From contig JAGGXI010000031.1 in assembly GCA_021163155.1 (NCBI GenBank), positions 1 through 35,673 on the forward strand: a stretch of DNA of 35,673 nucleotides, given 5' to 3'. The translations under genes were made by a program, and so were the position numbers. Shown here piece by piece: positions 22,433-30,580 of this stretch. Source of the DNA: Candidatus Aerophobota bacterium. GTDB lineage: Bacteria > Aerophobota > Aerophobia > Aerophobales > JAGGXI01. Position 1 is the stretch's first letter; the number at the start of each line of letters is the position of its first letter. Below the pieces are notes generated by a model. That model saw only the letters and a list, made by a program, of their open reading frames with translations, did not search any database and was not told the DNA's origin.

Positions 22433-22714
22433 TTAACCTTTCAAAATTTCTTTCACTTCTTTTTCAATATCGGGATTTAAAAGATAAATTTTTTTAGGAA
22501 TACGGGATTCAATACTGGAATTCGCTTGACTGGCAAGCTCGAAAATCAACATCGGCTGCTGTAATTTTTTTAATGCTTCATCAAAATCAATTTTATTTAA
22601 ACCGGTTAACTCAATGAGAGAGTGTCGTTCTATATAAGGATTATTTAAAACCATTTTAACGATCTTATTACAATGAGAATCTTCCAGGATTAACCTTCTA
22701 CTCTCTTCTTTCAT
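22433..22714 (-). CDS. Small protein of unknown function, possibly winged-helix-like
   Basis: I do not recognise this 93-residue protein. It is predicted mostly helical up to about residue 60 (NPYIERHSLIELTGLNKIDF resembles a helix-turn-helix lead), with a possible beta strand KKIYLLNP near 74-81 before a final helix. There is no signal or membrane segment. It overlaps the end of the DUF917 gene by 17 nt, and AAGGAGG lies 6 nt before its ATG, so it is probably translated with that gene. It may be a regulator or a subunit of the DUF917/hydantoinase enzyme. That is inference from position only. Confidence 0.7.
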   Translation of the reverse strand: MKEESRRLILEDSHCNKIVKMVLNNPYIERHSLIELTGLNKIDFDEALKKLQQPMLIFELASQANSSIESRIPKKIYLLNPDIEKEVKEILKG

Positions 22715-23879
22715 CCTCTTCCTCCTTAAAATTAAGCTCTTCTACTGGAATATAATCCAAATTATATCCGAAATGCCTTGGCCCAAATATAGTAATACCT
22801 TTATCTGTTCGCATGCGATTGTGAGCTGGAATGAGAACAATTGACCCACGATAGCCGTATTTCATAATATCAGTCCTGATTGGTTCACCGGTCTCTAAGT
22901 CAAGTATTGCAATGAGGTCTGGTGGCATACATCGCACCTTTCCATTAATTCTAAGATTCAACCATTCGTTTTGAAAGTCCAGAAAAGCTGTATTTCCTTT
23001 ATCCTTCTCAATTCCCTCCATTGTTACCTGGCCGCTGGTGAATCCCTTTGTCATTTCGCTGCCAAACTCTCTCTTAATATCAACAATTTTCCCCTTGAAT
23101 ACATTATATCCTTCTACATCTCGACTTTCCTTAAGGCTGCGAAGAACTTCTGCTACAGGGTCACAATGGCTGCGCCGAGCTCTCAGAACTGCTCTGCCAA
23201 TCGCCCAGGCAATTGACTGCGAATTAAGGATGGATGTCTCTTTAACTTCTTTACCACTCATTGGATAGGTAGCGATCCAGGAGATTCCCCCATAGGCCAT
23301 TGCTGCCCGACGACAAAGAGTTTCTGCGCGAAGGTCGTCTTCCCTGGTGTCAATTATTGTTACATTTCCCCGATTATCAACGGATACAGTAGGCGAGGAA
23401 TGAACTCCATGGGTAACCCATGAAGTCATTTGAAGCTCAGGGAAGGCCCGGTTCATCCCATCAACATCAATTACTGGCACCCCAAGCTCACCAGCAGCAG
23501 CATAGGCAACCGGTGAATTAACTCCACCGCATTCAATAGGAACAGTTGCTTTGAGCTTCTTCCCTATGTAGCTTTCAAGTTTTGAAACCGCTAAATTAAG
23601 GACACCTCTACTTGGAGGCTTCTCTGTCAAAACTAAAGCTGCTCCTAAACAGGCTGGACTTGCTACAAGAATGTCATCTGGCACATCCTTTGGGTCAACC
23701 ATAATAATCTCTTTTCCCTCTTCAATTACCTTATAGGTCCAAAGAAGGCCAATTTCTGGGTCTCCACCGCCTCCAGTAGCAAGAATCGATGCTCCAAGAG
23801 TAATCTCCTCAATTGCTCTTTTATCAATTACACGAAAATCATTAAGTCCCCATTCTCTCAAAACTTCCCGTACATTCAT
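22698..23879 (-). CDS. DUF917 domain protein (hydantoinase-associated)
   Basis: This 393-residue protein matches the DUF917 family (S-methyl-thiohydantoin desulfurase-like domain). Recognisable parts are SILATGGGGDPEIG (31-44), VPIECGGVNSPVAYAAAGEL, then VPVIDVDGMNRAFPELQM, and near the end IVLIPAHNRMRTDKGITIFG. Members usually sit next to, or are fused to, hydantoinase/oxoprolinase proteins, as here: the HyuA-like gene ends 14 nt upstream. The reaction is unknown for most members. AGGAGG is a good ribosome site. Confidence 0.87.
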   Translation of the reverse strand: MNVREVLREWGLNDFRVIDKRAIEEITLGASILATGGGGDPEIGLLWTYKVIEEGKEIIMVDPKDVPDDILVASPACLGAALVLTEKPPSRGVLNLAVSKLESYIGKKLKATVPIECGGVNSPVAYAAAGELGVPVIDVDGMNRAFPELQMTSWVTHGVHSSPTVSVDNRGNVTIIDTREDDLRAETLCRRAAMAYGGISWIATYPMSGKEVKETSILNSQSIAWAIGRAVLRARRSHCDPVAEVLRSLKESRDVEGYNVFKGKIVDIKREFGSEMTKGFTSGQVTMEGIEKDKGNTAFLDFQNEWLNLRINGKVRCMPPDLIAILDLETGEPIRTDIMKYGYRGSIVLIPAHNRMRTDKGITIFGPRHFGYNLDYIPVEELNFKEEEDERRE

Positions 23880-23893
23880 CTAATTAATGCCTC

Positions 23894-25492
23894 CTACTTA
23901 AATATCTTACCTTTTACTCTGATTCTAATTTTTTCGCGCTTTCCGGGCATATAGGTAAATGGAATTTCTTCAACATCGATCACTTCAGTAGTTTCTCTAT
24001 TTGCACCAGCAGCAACAGCATTATTCCTGGCTGTCTTAATGACATTTTCAATTGCTCTATTGCGTTTTTCTATTTCAAGGTCGACAACCCCTTCTGCATA
24101 TGCTCCAATCTCAGCAATTGTAGTACCAACTGCACCGCCAACCTCAAAATGCTTCGGTCGAACTATCTCACTTGTTCCAATAATATCCTTCATAGGAACA
24201 ACCATTGCTCCACCACCAATGAAGATTGTTGGAACGTCTCCAGCACTTGTTTTCATATTATCAATTGATTCCTCTAATCTCTTCTTAATTTTGGCAAAGG
24301 CATTCTGCACAAGGGCAGGGGAAAGAGAATCAACCCTTGAGGTATCTGTGCAGTAATCTGTATCAAAGATATCGAATTTTTGATTAAGGATGCCGGTAGC
24401 AACAGCAATATCATGCACAGTAAGGAGAGGGCCACCAAAGGAGCGGGCAAGCCGTACAAGGTTATATCCAACGCTCTCCGGACCAAGACCGCCAACTGTG
24501 ACACCATCATATTTAATGAGCGTTCCACCACCAAGAGCAATTGATAAAAGATCAGGACAGCGGATATTTGTCTTCACACCGCCAATGTTGACTGTAATTG
24601 ACGATTCGCGAGGAAACCCCTTAACAATGTAGGCAAAATCAGTTGAGGTCCCGCCAATATCAACAACTATTCCATCCTTAATTCCAGATAAATAGACTGC
24701 TCCACGAACACTGGCCGCAGGACCAGAGGCTACAGTAAAAATTGGATACTCGCTGGCATAATCTGCAGCCATCACGCTCCCATCATTTTGCACAATAAAA
24801 AGATTAGCATTAATTCCACGTTTATCGATTGCTTCTTTAAGAGAACTCACTGCCTGACGCATCACAGAAATCACAGCGGCATTAAGAATCGTTGAGTTTT
24901 CTCTCTCTAAAATTGAAATAGACGCGATGCGATTAGAAAGAGTGATAGAGATATCTTCACCGAGGACCTCCCGCACAATCTCTGCTGCTCGTTCCTCATG
25001 TTTGGAGATAATCGGAGAGAAAACCCCAATAATCGCCACTGAATTAATTTTCCCTTTCATCTCTCTACAAGCTAAAGCAATTGCCTTCTCATCCAGAGGA
25101 ACAATATCTTGCCCATCATACTCCGACCCTCCTCTAATAATATGCACATTCTCCATCCCACCCAGAGCCTTCTTCAAGTCATCTGGCCATCCAGTAAGTG
25201 GTGGGATAGCAGTAGTTGCCGGTGCTCCCAGGCGAAAGACACCTACTTTACTTAAATTACGGCGCTCAATAATAGCATTTGTTGTATGAGTAGTCCCAAA
25301 TGACACCATCTTGATCTTTGCTGAATCAATGGCACTCTCTTTTAAAATCTTATCCAATACAACAATGATTCCGCTGGTTACATCTTCTGTTGTTAAAGCT
25401 TTTGCTTTGGCAAGGACACTCTCGCCTGAAACAAGAACTCCATCAGTAAATGTTCCTCCAACATCAAATCCTATTCTGTAATTACCTTCCAT
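23894..25492 (-). CDS. Hydantoinase/oxoprolinase family protein (HyuA-type)
   Basis: This 532-residue ASKHA-fold protein begins with the phosphate-binding loop RIGFDVGGTFTDGVL (6-20). It has VSFGTTHTTNAIIERR and the second loop VVDIGGTSTDFAYI, the two marks of Hydant_A_N and Hydantoinase_A. It is of the short kind (about 520 residues) that pairs with DUF917 proteins, not the about 680-residue HyuA that pairs with HyuB. The family cleaves cyclic amides with ATP, for example hydantoins and 5-oxoproline. No HyuB is present. AGGAGAG precedes the ATG. The racemase gene lies 25 nt upstream. Confidence 0.9.
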   Translation of the reverse strand: MEGNYRIGFDVGGTFTDGVLVSGESVLAKAKALTTEDVTSGIIVVLDKILKESAIDSAKIKMVSFGTTHTTNAIIERRNLSKVGVFRLGAPATTAIPPLTGWPDDLKKALGGMENVHIIRGGSEYDGQDIVPLDEKAIALACREMKGKINSVAIIGVFSPIISKHEERAAEIVREVLGEDISITLSNRIASISILERENSTILNAAVISVMRQAVSSLKEAIDKRGINANLFIVQNDGSVMAADYASEYPIFTVASGPAASVRGAVYLSGIKDGIVVDIGGTSTDFAYIVKGFPRESSITVNIGGVKTNIRCPDLLSIALGGGTLIKYDGVTVGGLGPESVGYNLVRLARSFGGPLLTVHDIAVATGILNQKFDIFDTDYCTDTSRVDSLSPALVQNAFAKIKKRLEESIDNMKTSAGDVPTIFIGGGAMVVPMKDIIGTSEIVRPKHFEVGGAVGTTIAEIGAYAEGVVDLEIEKRNRAIENVIKTARNNAVAAGANRETTEVIDVEEIPFTYMPGKREKIRIRVKGKIFK

Positions 25493-25517
25493 ACAACTCT
25501 CCTATCAAACTAGAATA

Positions 25518-26294
25518 TTACCACAATCCCTTCATCTCAGGGTATTGATTAGATAATTTCCATTCCTTAATCTCAGAAATTGGTGGAGATTCATAGCCAC
25601 AGATTTTACTATGGCCCCAGCCGAAGTTCTTGCGAAGCTCAACCATAAACTCAGCATATTTAAGGGGAGCTAATATAGCATCTATCACAGGGATATTAAG
25701 TTCTTCTTGAAGCTTTTTATAAAAACCAAATTCCATGGTGCAGCCAAGGATAATTACCTCAGCAAGTTTTTCATGAACTGCCCGCTCTGCTGCTTTACGT
25801 ATTCGCCGTGCAGTCTCTGACTTATCCTTTTGAAAATCATATACTCCTAAATCAACTGACTCAAATGATGCTAAACGACTAATAAGGCCGTACTTAACAA
25901 CATTTTCATACATTTGGGGAATCCACTTATTCCGTCCAACGATAATTGAGAACCGATGACCTAGGCCAGCGGCAATTAACATACTTGCTTCAGCTGGGGC
26001 AGCGATTACAATTCGATCAGTAATCTCCCTTGCCTCTCGAAGACCCGGGTCATAAAAACATCCAATTATTGCAGCATCGTAGCCTTCCTTTTCTGCCCTT
26101 TTAACCCGGTTTAATGTATCGCTAAGGACCAATGCCTCATAATAGTAGTACTCAAGATGCATTGGCCCTCGCTTGAGAGAAACTACATCTACCTGTGTAT
26201 CCACTCGTTTTGCTGTATTAATAAACTCTGCAATTGGCTTATCAAAGGCAGCCACCTCACTTGCTGGATTAATCCAGAGAATACGGCTTCCCAT
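25518..26294 (-). CDS. Asp/Glu/hydantoin racemase family protein
   Basis: This is a 258-residue racemase-fold protein. Two cysteines in symmetric halves fit the catalytic pair: C79 in AAIIGCFYDPGLREA and C185 in VIILGCTMEFGFY. The frame is open up to 26360, but the first 22 codons there are read from a 16-bp tandem repeat. The ATG at 26294 is preferred because AAGGAGG lies 8 nt upstream, and the family N-terminus RILWINPAS follows at once. It heads the operon with the HyuA-like and DUF917 genes and probably racemises their hydantoin-like or amino-acid substrate. Confidence 0.88.
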   Translation of the reverse strand: MGSRILWINPASEVAAFDKPIAEFINTAKRVDTQVDVVSLKRGPMHLEYYYYEALVLSDTLNRVKRAEKEGYDAAIIGCFYDPGLREAREITDRIVIAAPAEASMLIAAGLGHRFSIIVGRNKWIPQMYENVVKYGLISRLASFESVDLGVYDFQKDKSETARRIRKAAERAVHEKLAEVIILGCTMEFGFYKKLQEELNIPVIDAILAPLKYAEFMVELRKNFGWGHSKICGYESPPISEIKEWKLSNQYPEMKGLW

Positions 26295-26308
26295 TTTCTT
26301 TACCTCCT

Positions 26309-26340
26309 TGTGTAATAGTGTAGTTGTGTAATAGTGTAGT
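26309..26340. repeat. 16-bp perfect tandem duplication
   Basis: TGTGTAATAGTGTAGT occurs at 26309-26324 and again at 26325-26340. It lies immediately upstream of the racemase ribosome site. Confidence 0.92.
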
Positions 26341-26455
26341 TTTCTTAAATTATTACTCATTCACTCATTTCCTCAGCAAGTAAATGGGATGATGGGATAA
26401 TGAGTTGATGGGATAAAACTTTTTAGTACTATTTCTTGCAGCTCCTTCACCTATA

Positions 26456-26626
26456 TTTCCCTATCTTCTCTTTTCCTCTTTTTCTTTTCCCTTTAATCCT
26501 CTAATCCTTTAATCCTCTAATCCTGCTTTTTCCCTATCTTCTCTTTTTCTTCTCTTTTCCTCTTTTTCTTTTCCCTTTAATCCTCTAATCCTTTAATCCT
26601 TTAATCCTCTAATCCTGCTTTTTCCC
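26456..26626 (-). repeat. Direct repeat of purine-rich tract with GGATTARA arrays
   Basis: Two copies of a unit read TTTCCCTATCTTCTCTTTT, then a CTTTTTCTTTTCCC tract, then octamers and CTGCTTTTT on the plus strand. Octamer arrays lie at 26492-26523 (4 units) and 26576-26615 (5 units). On the oppF sense strand this is the same GGATTARA array and AAGAAAA tract as in the ssb and murG modules, but without the REP pair. Confidence 0.85.
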
Positions 26627-26645
26627 CATTTACTCATTTACCCAT

Positions 26646-27626
26646 TTACACGTGAGTATTTGTATAAAGATGGCATCTAACAGTATGACCTTTACTCACT
26701 TCTACCATAACCGGGTCCTCCCGTGAGCAGATGTCCATTTTATTAGGACAACGCAAATGGAAACTACAGCCAGGAGGAACGTTTACCGGACTTGGAATTT
26801 CTCCTTTAGATATTATCTTCTTTGGTTTAAGCGCCTCTTCTTCATCAGAAATTACTGAAATAGAAGAGAGAAGCATTTGTGTATAAGGATGGAGTGGATT
26901 CTTAAAAAACTCTGAGGCTGGTGCTATCTCGCAAATTTTCCCAAGGTACATAATAGCAACTCGTGAGGCTACATTCCTCATTAAACTTAAATCATGAGTA
27001 ATAAAGAGATACGACAAATTGAACTTCTTTTGAAATTGAATCAACATATTAATAATCTTTGCCTGCACTGAGACATCAAGAGCTGATGTAGGCTCATCCA
27101 ACAGAACAAAGGAAGGATTCGTGGCTAAAGCTCTGGCAATTGCTACCATCTGTTTTTCTCCGCCTCCAATCATCAAGGGGTATTTGTAAATATAATCTAC
27201 TGGTAGCTGAACCATTTTAAGGAGCTCTTCAATTTTATTAACTATGTCTTTATGGTTTCTACTAAGGTTATGTATTTTAAGTGGTAGTTCTAATATCTGT
27301 CTAATACTTCTTGCAGGATTTAAAGAAGTACCAGGGTCTTGAAAAACAATCCGTATTTCCTTTTTTAGTGCTTGAGAACGTTTTTTACTCTCCTGGCTAA
27401 TATTCTTTCCTCTATATAGAACCTTTCCTTTGGTAGGTTTATACATTCCAATCACCGTATAGGCTACTGTACTCTTTCCTGAGCCAGACTCACCTACAAG
27501 ACCAAATGTCTCACCCTCTTTTACAGAAAAACTAATCCCATCCACTGCTTTAACAATTCCCTGACGGGTGACAAAATGTTTTTTAAGCTGTTCTATAGTT
27601 AATATGTTATTTGTCAATATAATCAC
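26646..27626 (-). CDS. oppF: Oligopeptide ABC transporter ATP-binding protein, OppF-like
   Basis: This 326-residue protein has Walker A GESGSGKS (45-52), Q96, Walker B VLLDE (174-178), switch H211 and a C-terminal oligo_HPY segment with cysteines (CSFHLRCPNKMDIC). The ABC signature, normally LSGGQ, reads IGGGE (153-157), with serine and glutamine lost. This may make one of the two ATP sites of the OppD/OppF pair weak. The start is GTG, giving a GTGA overlap with the oppD stop. A TTG three codons later, five bases after AGGTGA, is also possible. Confidence 0.92.
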   Translation of the reverse strand: MIILTNNILTIEQLKKHFVTRQGIVKAVDGISFSVKEGETFGLVGESGSGKSTVAYTVIGMYKPTKGKVLYRGKNISQESKKRSQALKKEIRIVFQDPGTSLNPARSIRQILELPLKIHNLSRNHKDIVNKIEELLKMVQLPVDYIYKYPLMIGGGEKQMVAIARALATNPSFVLLDEPTSALDVSVQAKIINMLIQFQKKFNLSYLFITHDLSLMRNVASRVAIMYLGKICEIAPASEFFKNPLHPYTQMLLSSISVISDEEEALKPKKIISKGEIPSPVNVPPGCSFHLRCPNKMDICSREDPVMVEVSKGHTVRCHLYTNTHV

Positions 27627-28609
27627 CTATGATTTTGAAATAAAAAACAAGCAACTTCGTGGTCCTTACCGACCTTAAAGAAGGGCGGTTTTTTATCCTT
27701 GCATATGGGCATTGCCTGCTTACATCTTGGATGAAACCGACAACCTGTTGGTGGATTAATATATTCAGGAATACGACCATCAATCCCCTCTCCTATTCCC
27801 CCACCAGTTAGTCTGGGAGTAGCGGCTAATAAGCCTTGAGAATATGGATGCAATGGATGAGCAAAGAGTTCTTTTGTCTTCGCCACCTCTACCATAGAAC
27901 CAGCATACATAACATAGAGTCTATCTGTCATACCCCTAACTGCCCCTAAGGCATGACTAATTAAAATAATTGATGTATTCCTTTTCTCTGCCAATTCTTT
28001 TAATAGTCTTAGAATTTGGTCTTTTATTGTTACATCAAGAGATGTCCCAGGCTCATCAGCAATAAGTAGTTCATTGGTACTTACAAGAGCCATAGAGATA
28101 CAAACTCTCTGGCGCATACCTCCAGAGAGTTGAAGAGGATAGTTTTGGAGCACTCTCTCCGGGTCTGGTAGTGAAACCTCCTTTAATACCTGTATTGCAC
28201 GTGTTCTGATACCCTCTTTTTCCGTATTCTTCCCCGACTTCTCCGCAAATCTAATAGTATCCTGAAGTTGAGTGCCTATTGTAAAAACAGGATTGAGAGC
28301 GGCTGTGGGGTCTTGAAATATCATAGAAATCTCCTTTTTCCTGAGATGTTGGAGTTTTACTTGTTTCATCTTTAGAATATCCTGGCCCTTAAATAAGATT
28401 TCTCCCCTGGGAATTACTGCCGGCGGCATAGGAAGTATCCTCATTATGGCTTTCATCGTGGTTGTCTTTCCGCAACCCATCTCCCCAACTAAACCTACCT
28501 TCTCACCGGGATAGACGATAAAATTTACCCCATCTAATACTTTAAGTATCCCTCCAAAAACTTTAAACCATACATACATATCTTTAATTTCAAGTAACGG
28601 TTTAGCCAT
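27623..28609 (-). CDS. oppD: Oligopeptide ABC transporter ATP-binding protein, OppD-like
   Basis: This 328-residue ATPase of the inner-membrane peptide importer has Walker A GEMGCGKT (42-49), Q99, signature LSGGM (161-165), Walker B LLIADE (181-186) and switch H219. The Walker B/D-loop reads DEPGTSLD in place of the usual DEPTTALD. The C-terminal oligo_HPY region has CRFHPRCKQAMPIC. It begins 5 nt after oppC and overlaps oppF by 4 nt. Confidence 0.93.
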   Translation of the reverse strand: MAKPLLEIKDMYVWFKVFGGILKVLDGVNFIVYPGEKVGLVGEMGCGKTTTMKAIMRILPMPPAVIPRGEILFKGQDILKMKQVKLQHLRKKEISMIFQDPTAALNPVFTIGTQLQDTIRFAEKSGKNTEKEGIRTRAIQVLKEVSLPDPERVLQNYPLQLSGGMRQRVCISMALVSTNELLIADEPGTSLDVTIKDQILRLLKELAEKRNTSIILISHALGAVRGMTDRLYVMYAGSMVEVAKTKELFAHPLHPYSQGLLAATPRLTGGGIGEGIDGRIPEYINPPTGCRFHPRCKQAMPICKDKKPPFFKVGKDHEVACFLFQNHR

Positions 28610-28614
28610 AGAGT

Positions 28615-29505
28615 TTATCCCCCTTTTGCTCCAAGCATATCACGAATTCCATCTCCTAAAAGGTTGAAAGCTAATACAACCAACATGATAGCAAAGGCAG
28701 GAAATACTGCTATCCACCATTGGTCAGGCAGATATTTGGAGCCATCGGCAACCATACTCCCTAAATCAGGGGTAGGTGGCTGAACACCAAGTCCTACGAA
28801 GCTTAAACTCGCTCCGATTAGAATCACCCAACCCATATCCAGGCTCATTTTAGTAAAAATAGGTGCTATACAATTGGGGAGAATTTCCTTGAATAGTATA
28901 TGACCTCTACTTGCGCCTCCCACCTCTGCTGCCTGAACAAAAAACTCGCCTTTAAGAGAAGAGGCAATTCCATATACCATCCTTGTATACCATGGCCACC
29001 ACATCAAAGAAACCGCCATCATAGCATGGAATATACCAGGAGTTAAAACAGAACAGACTGCTAAAGCTAATATTAAAGGTGGAACAGCAACAAAAATATC
29101 AGTAATTCGCATAATTATTGTATCTAACCAGCTGCCTCTATAGTATCCAGCTATTAATCCAAGAGCCACACCTACAGGGACAACCAATGCCAGGACAACT
29201 ATTCCCATCATCAAGGAGAATCTGTAACCAAAAAAGACACGCGTTAAAACATCTCGACCGAATACATCTGTTCCGCATAAATGAGCTGAATTTGGTGGTT
29301 GACTTGCTTCATAAAAGTTTATAAATTTACCAGCTGACTTAGGATATGGAGAGATATAAGGAGCAAATATGGCAGCAAATAAAATAATACAAACCACTAC
29401 CAGCCCTATAATAGAAAGAGAATTACGTGAAAATTTATACCAATACCTTCGGATATCTTCCCATTTTCTGAACAGTCCTTCTTTCCTACGGGAGTCTTTT
29501 TGCAT
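28615..29505 (-). CDS. oppC: Oligopeptide ABC transporter permease, OppC-like
   Basis: This 296-residue membrane permease has six predicted helices, TM1 at about 30-50. It carries the N-terminal OppC_N segment (KFSRNSLSIIGLVVVCII) and the binding-protein-dependent EAA loop around AAEVGGASRGHILFKEILPN. The HLCGTDVFGRDVLTRVFFGY motif (about 75-94) is typical of DppC/OppC. It starts one nucleotide after the oppB stop. The ribosome site AAAGGA lies within oppB. Confidence 0.94.
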   Translation of the reverse strand: MQKDSRRKEGLFRKWEDIRRYWYKFSRNSLSIIGLVVVCIILFAAIFAPYISPYPKSAGKFINFYEASQPPNSAHLCGTDVFGRDVLTRVFFGYRFSLMMGIVVLALVVPVGVALGLIAGYYRGSWLDTIIMRITDIFVAVPPLILALAVCSVLTPGIFHAMMAVSLMWWPWYTRMVYGIASSLKGEFFVQAAEVGGASRGHILFKEILPNCIAPIFTKMSLDMGWVILIGASLSFVGLGVQPPTPDLGSMVADGSKYLPDQWWIAVFPAFAIMLVVLAFNLLGDGIRDMLGAKGG

Positions 29506-29506
29506 T

Positions 29507-30535
29507 TTATTGAGTCCTTTCTGCTCCTAGGCGAATCCTGGGGTCAAGATAGCCAACAATTAAATCTACAATGATATTAACAATTATGAAAACTAACCCA
29601 AACACGAGGATTACAGCTGTCATAGCGTTAAGGTCTTTTCGCAACATTGCATTCATCCCATAGCGTGAGAGCCCGGGCCAATTAAAGATTAACTCAATTA
29701 AAAAGGCGTTACCTAAAAGAGAGGCGAAATCCAACCCGTATATGGATATAGTTGGGATAAACGATGGTTTTAAAAGATACTTAAACATAATAGTTCGTTC
29801 AGGTATACCACATGACCGCTCAGATGCAATATAGTCTTTATTCACATTATCAGTTAAAGCCGAGCGAGTAATTCTTGCTTCTTGAGCCATTCCTCCCATA
29901 GCTAAGCTAACCGCTGGTAAAAAAAGGTGCTTTAGGGCATCAAAAAATACAGCAAAATGGCCTGTAATTAATGCATCAAACGTAATCATCTTTGTTATAA
30001 GAGGAGGATGTACCACACCTGGGGTAAGTCTACCCATTGTAGGAAAAATTTCTAAAACATAGCCAAAGATTAACACAAAAAAAATAGCAAATACAAAAGA
30101 GGGAGTGACAATTCCTATATAAGAAATTATCCGTACTAAATTATCTATCCATGTATTATTGTACCATCCAGAAATTGTGCCAAGTATGATTCCCATGATC
30201 CCCATAAAAATTCCGGCATAGAGGGTAAGCTCTAAACTTGCAGGAAAGAACTCTCTAATATCGTTGGCAACACCACGTCGGGTAACCAGAGAAACTCCAA
30301 AATCACCATGTAGAGCATCCTTAGCCCAATAGTAGTATTGAACATAAAGAGATTCATTAAGATGCATCTCTTCTCTTAGTCTCTCCACAGCCCAATCGGG
30401 GGCTCTTGATCCTAAAGCCATTCTTGCTGGATGACCCGGCATTACACGAGCAATAGTAAATATGAGAATGGAGAGCCCTATTAAGACAAACACAGAGTAT
30501 ACTAATCGTTTTGCTATAAATATTATAGTTCTCAT
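29507..30535 (-). CDS. oppB: Oligopeptide ABC transporter permease, OppB-like
   Basis: This 342-residue permease starts MRTIIFIAKRLVYSVFVLIG and has six predicted helices. Family marks are MPGHPARMALGSRAP and the EAA loop near ASERSCGIPERTIMFKYLLK, ending LIVGYLDPRIRLG. A strong hairpin (30545-30569) stands just 9 nt upstream of the ATG. The only good AGGAGG near the start is inside its 5' arm, so initiation may depend on unfolding or on low-level reinitiation. Confidence 0.94.
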   Translation of the reverse strand: MRTIIFIAKRLVYSVFVLIGLSILIFTIARVMPGHPARMALGSRAPDWAVERLREEMHLNESLYVQYYYWAKDALHGDFGVSLVTRRGVANDIREFFPASLELTLYAGIFMGIMGIILGTISGWYNNTWIDNLVRIISYIGIVTPSFVFAIFFVLIFGYVLEIFPTMGRLTPGVVHPPLITKMITFDALITGHFAVFFDALKHLFLPAVSLAMGGMAQEARITRSALTDNVNKDYIASERSCGIPERTIMFKYLLKPSFIPTISIYGLDFASLLGNAFLIELIFNWPGLSRYGMNAMLRKDLNAMTAVILVFGLVFIIVNIIVDLIVGYLDPRIRLGAERTQ

Positions 30536-30541
30536 ATTTGG

Positions 30542-30569
30542 GTAGGGAGGAGTCTATTAAACTCCTCCC
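30542..30569. promoter_or_regulatory. Intercistronic hairpin between oppA and oppB, with a GTAG head
   Basis: Arms GGGAGGAGT (30545-30553) and ACTCCTCCC (30561-30569) with a 7-nt loop form a 9-bp stem, and GTAG occupies 30542-30545. In the minus-strand mRNA it follows the binding-protein gene and precedes the permease gene, as REP hairpins do in several sugar and peptide transport operons. It probably limits read-through or protects the oppA 3' end. Confidence 0.65.
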
Positions 30570-30580
30570 TTTACCTCCTT

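Larger units (their letters stand above)
26295..26645. other. Low-complexity, repeat-rich intergenic region
   Basis: No gene is seen in these 351 bp between oppF and the racemase. They hold the 16-bp tandem repeat (26309-26340), stretches with CAACTCATTATCCCATCATC-like words on the coding strand, and two large direct repeats of a purine-rich tract with octamer arrays (26456-26626). No convincing promoter or terminator hairpin is visible. Confidence 0.75.

Noticed and set aside
26295-26360. Longer N-terminus for the Asp/Glu racemase
   Set aside because: The extra 22 codons derive from the 16-bp tandem repeat, while AAGGAGG fits the internal ATG at 26294.
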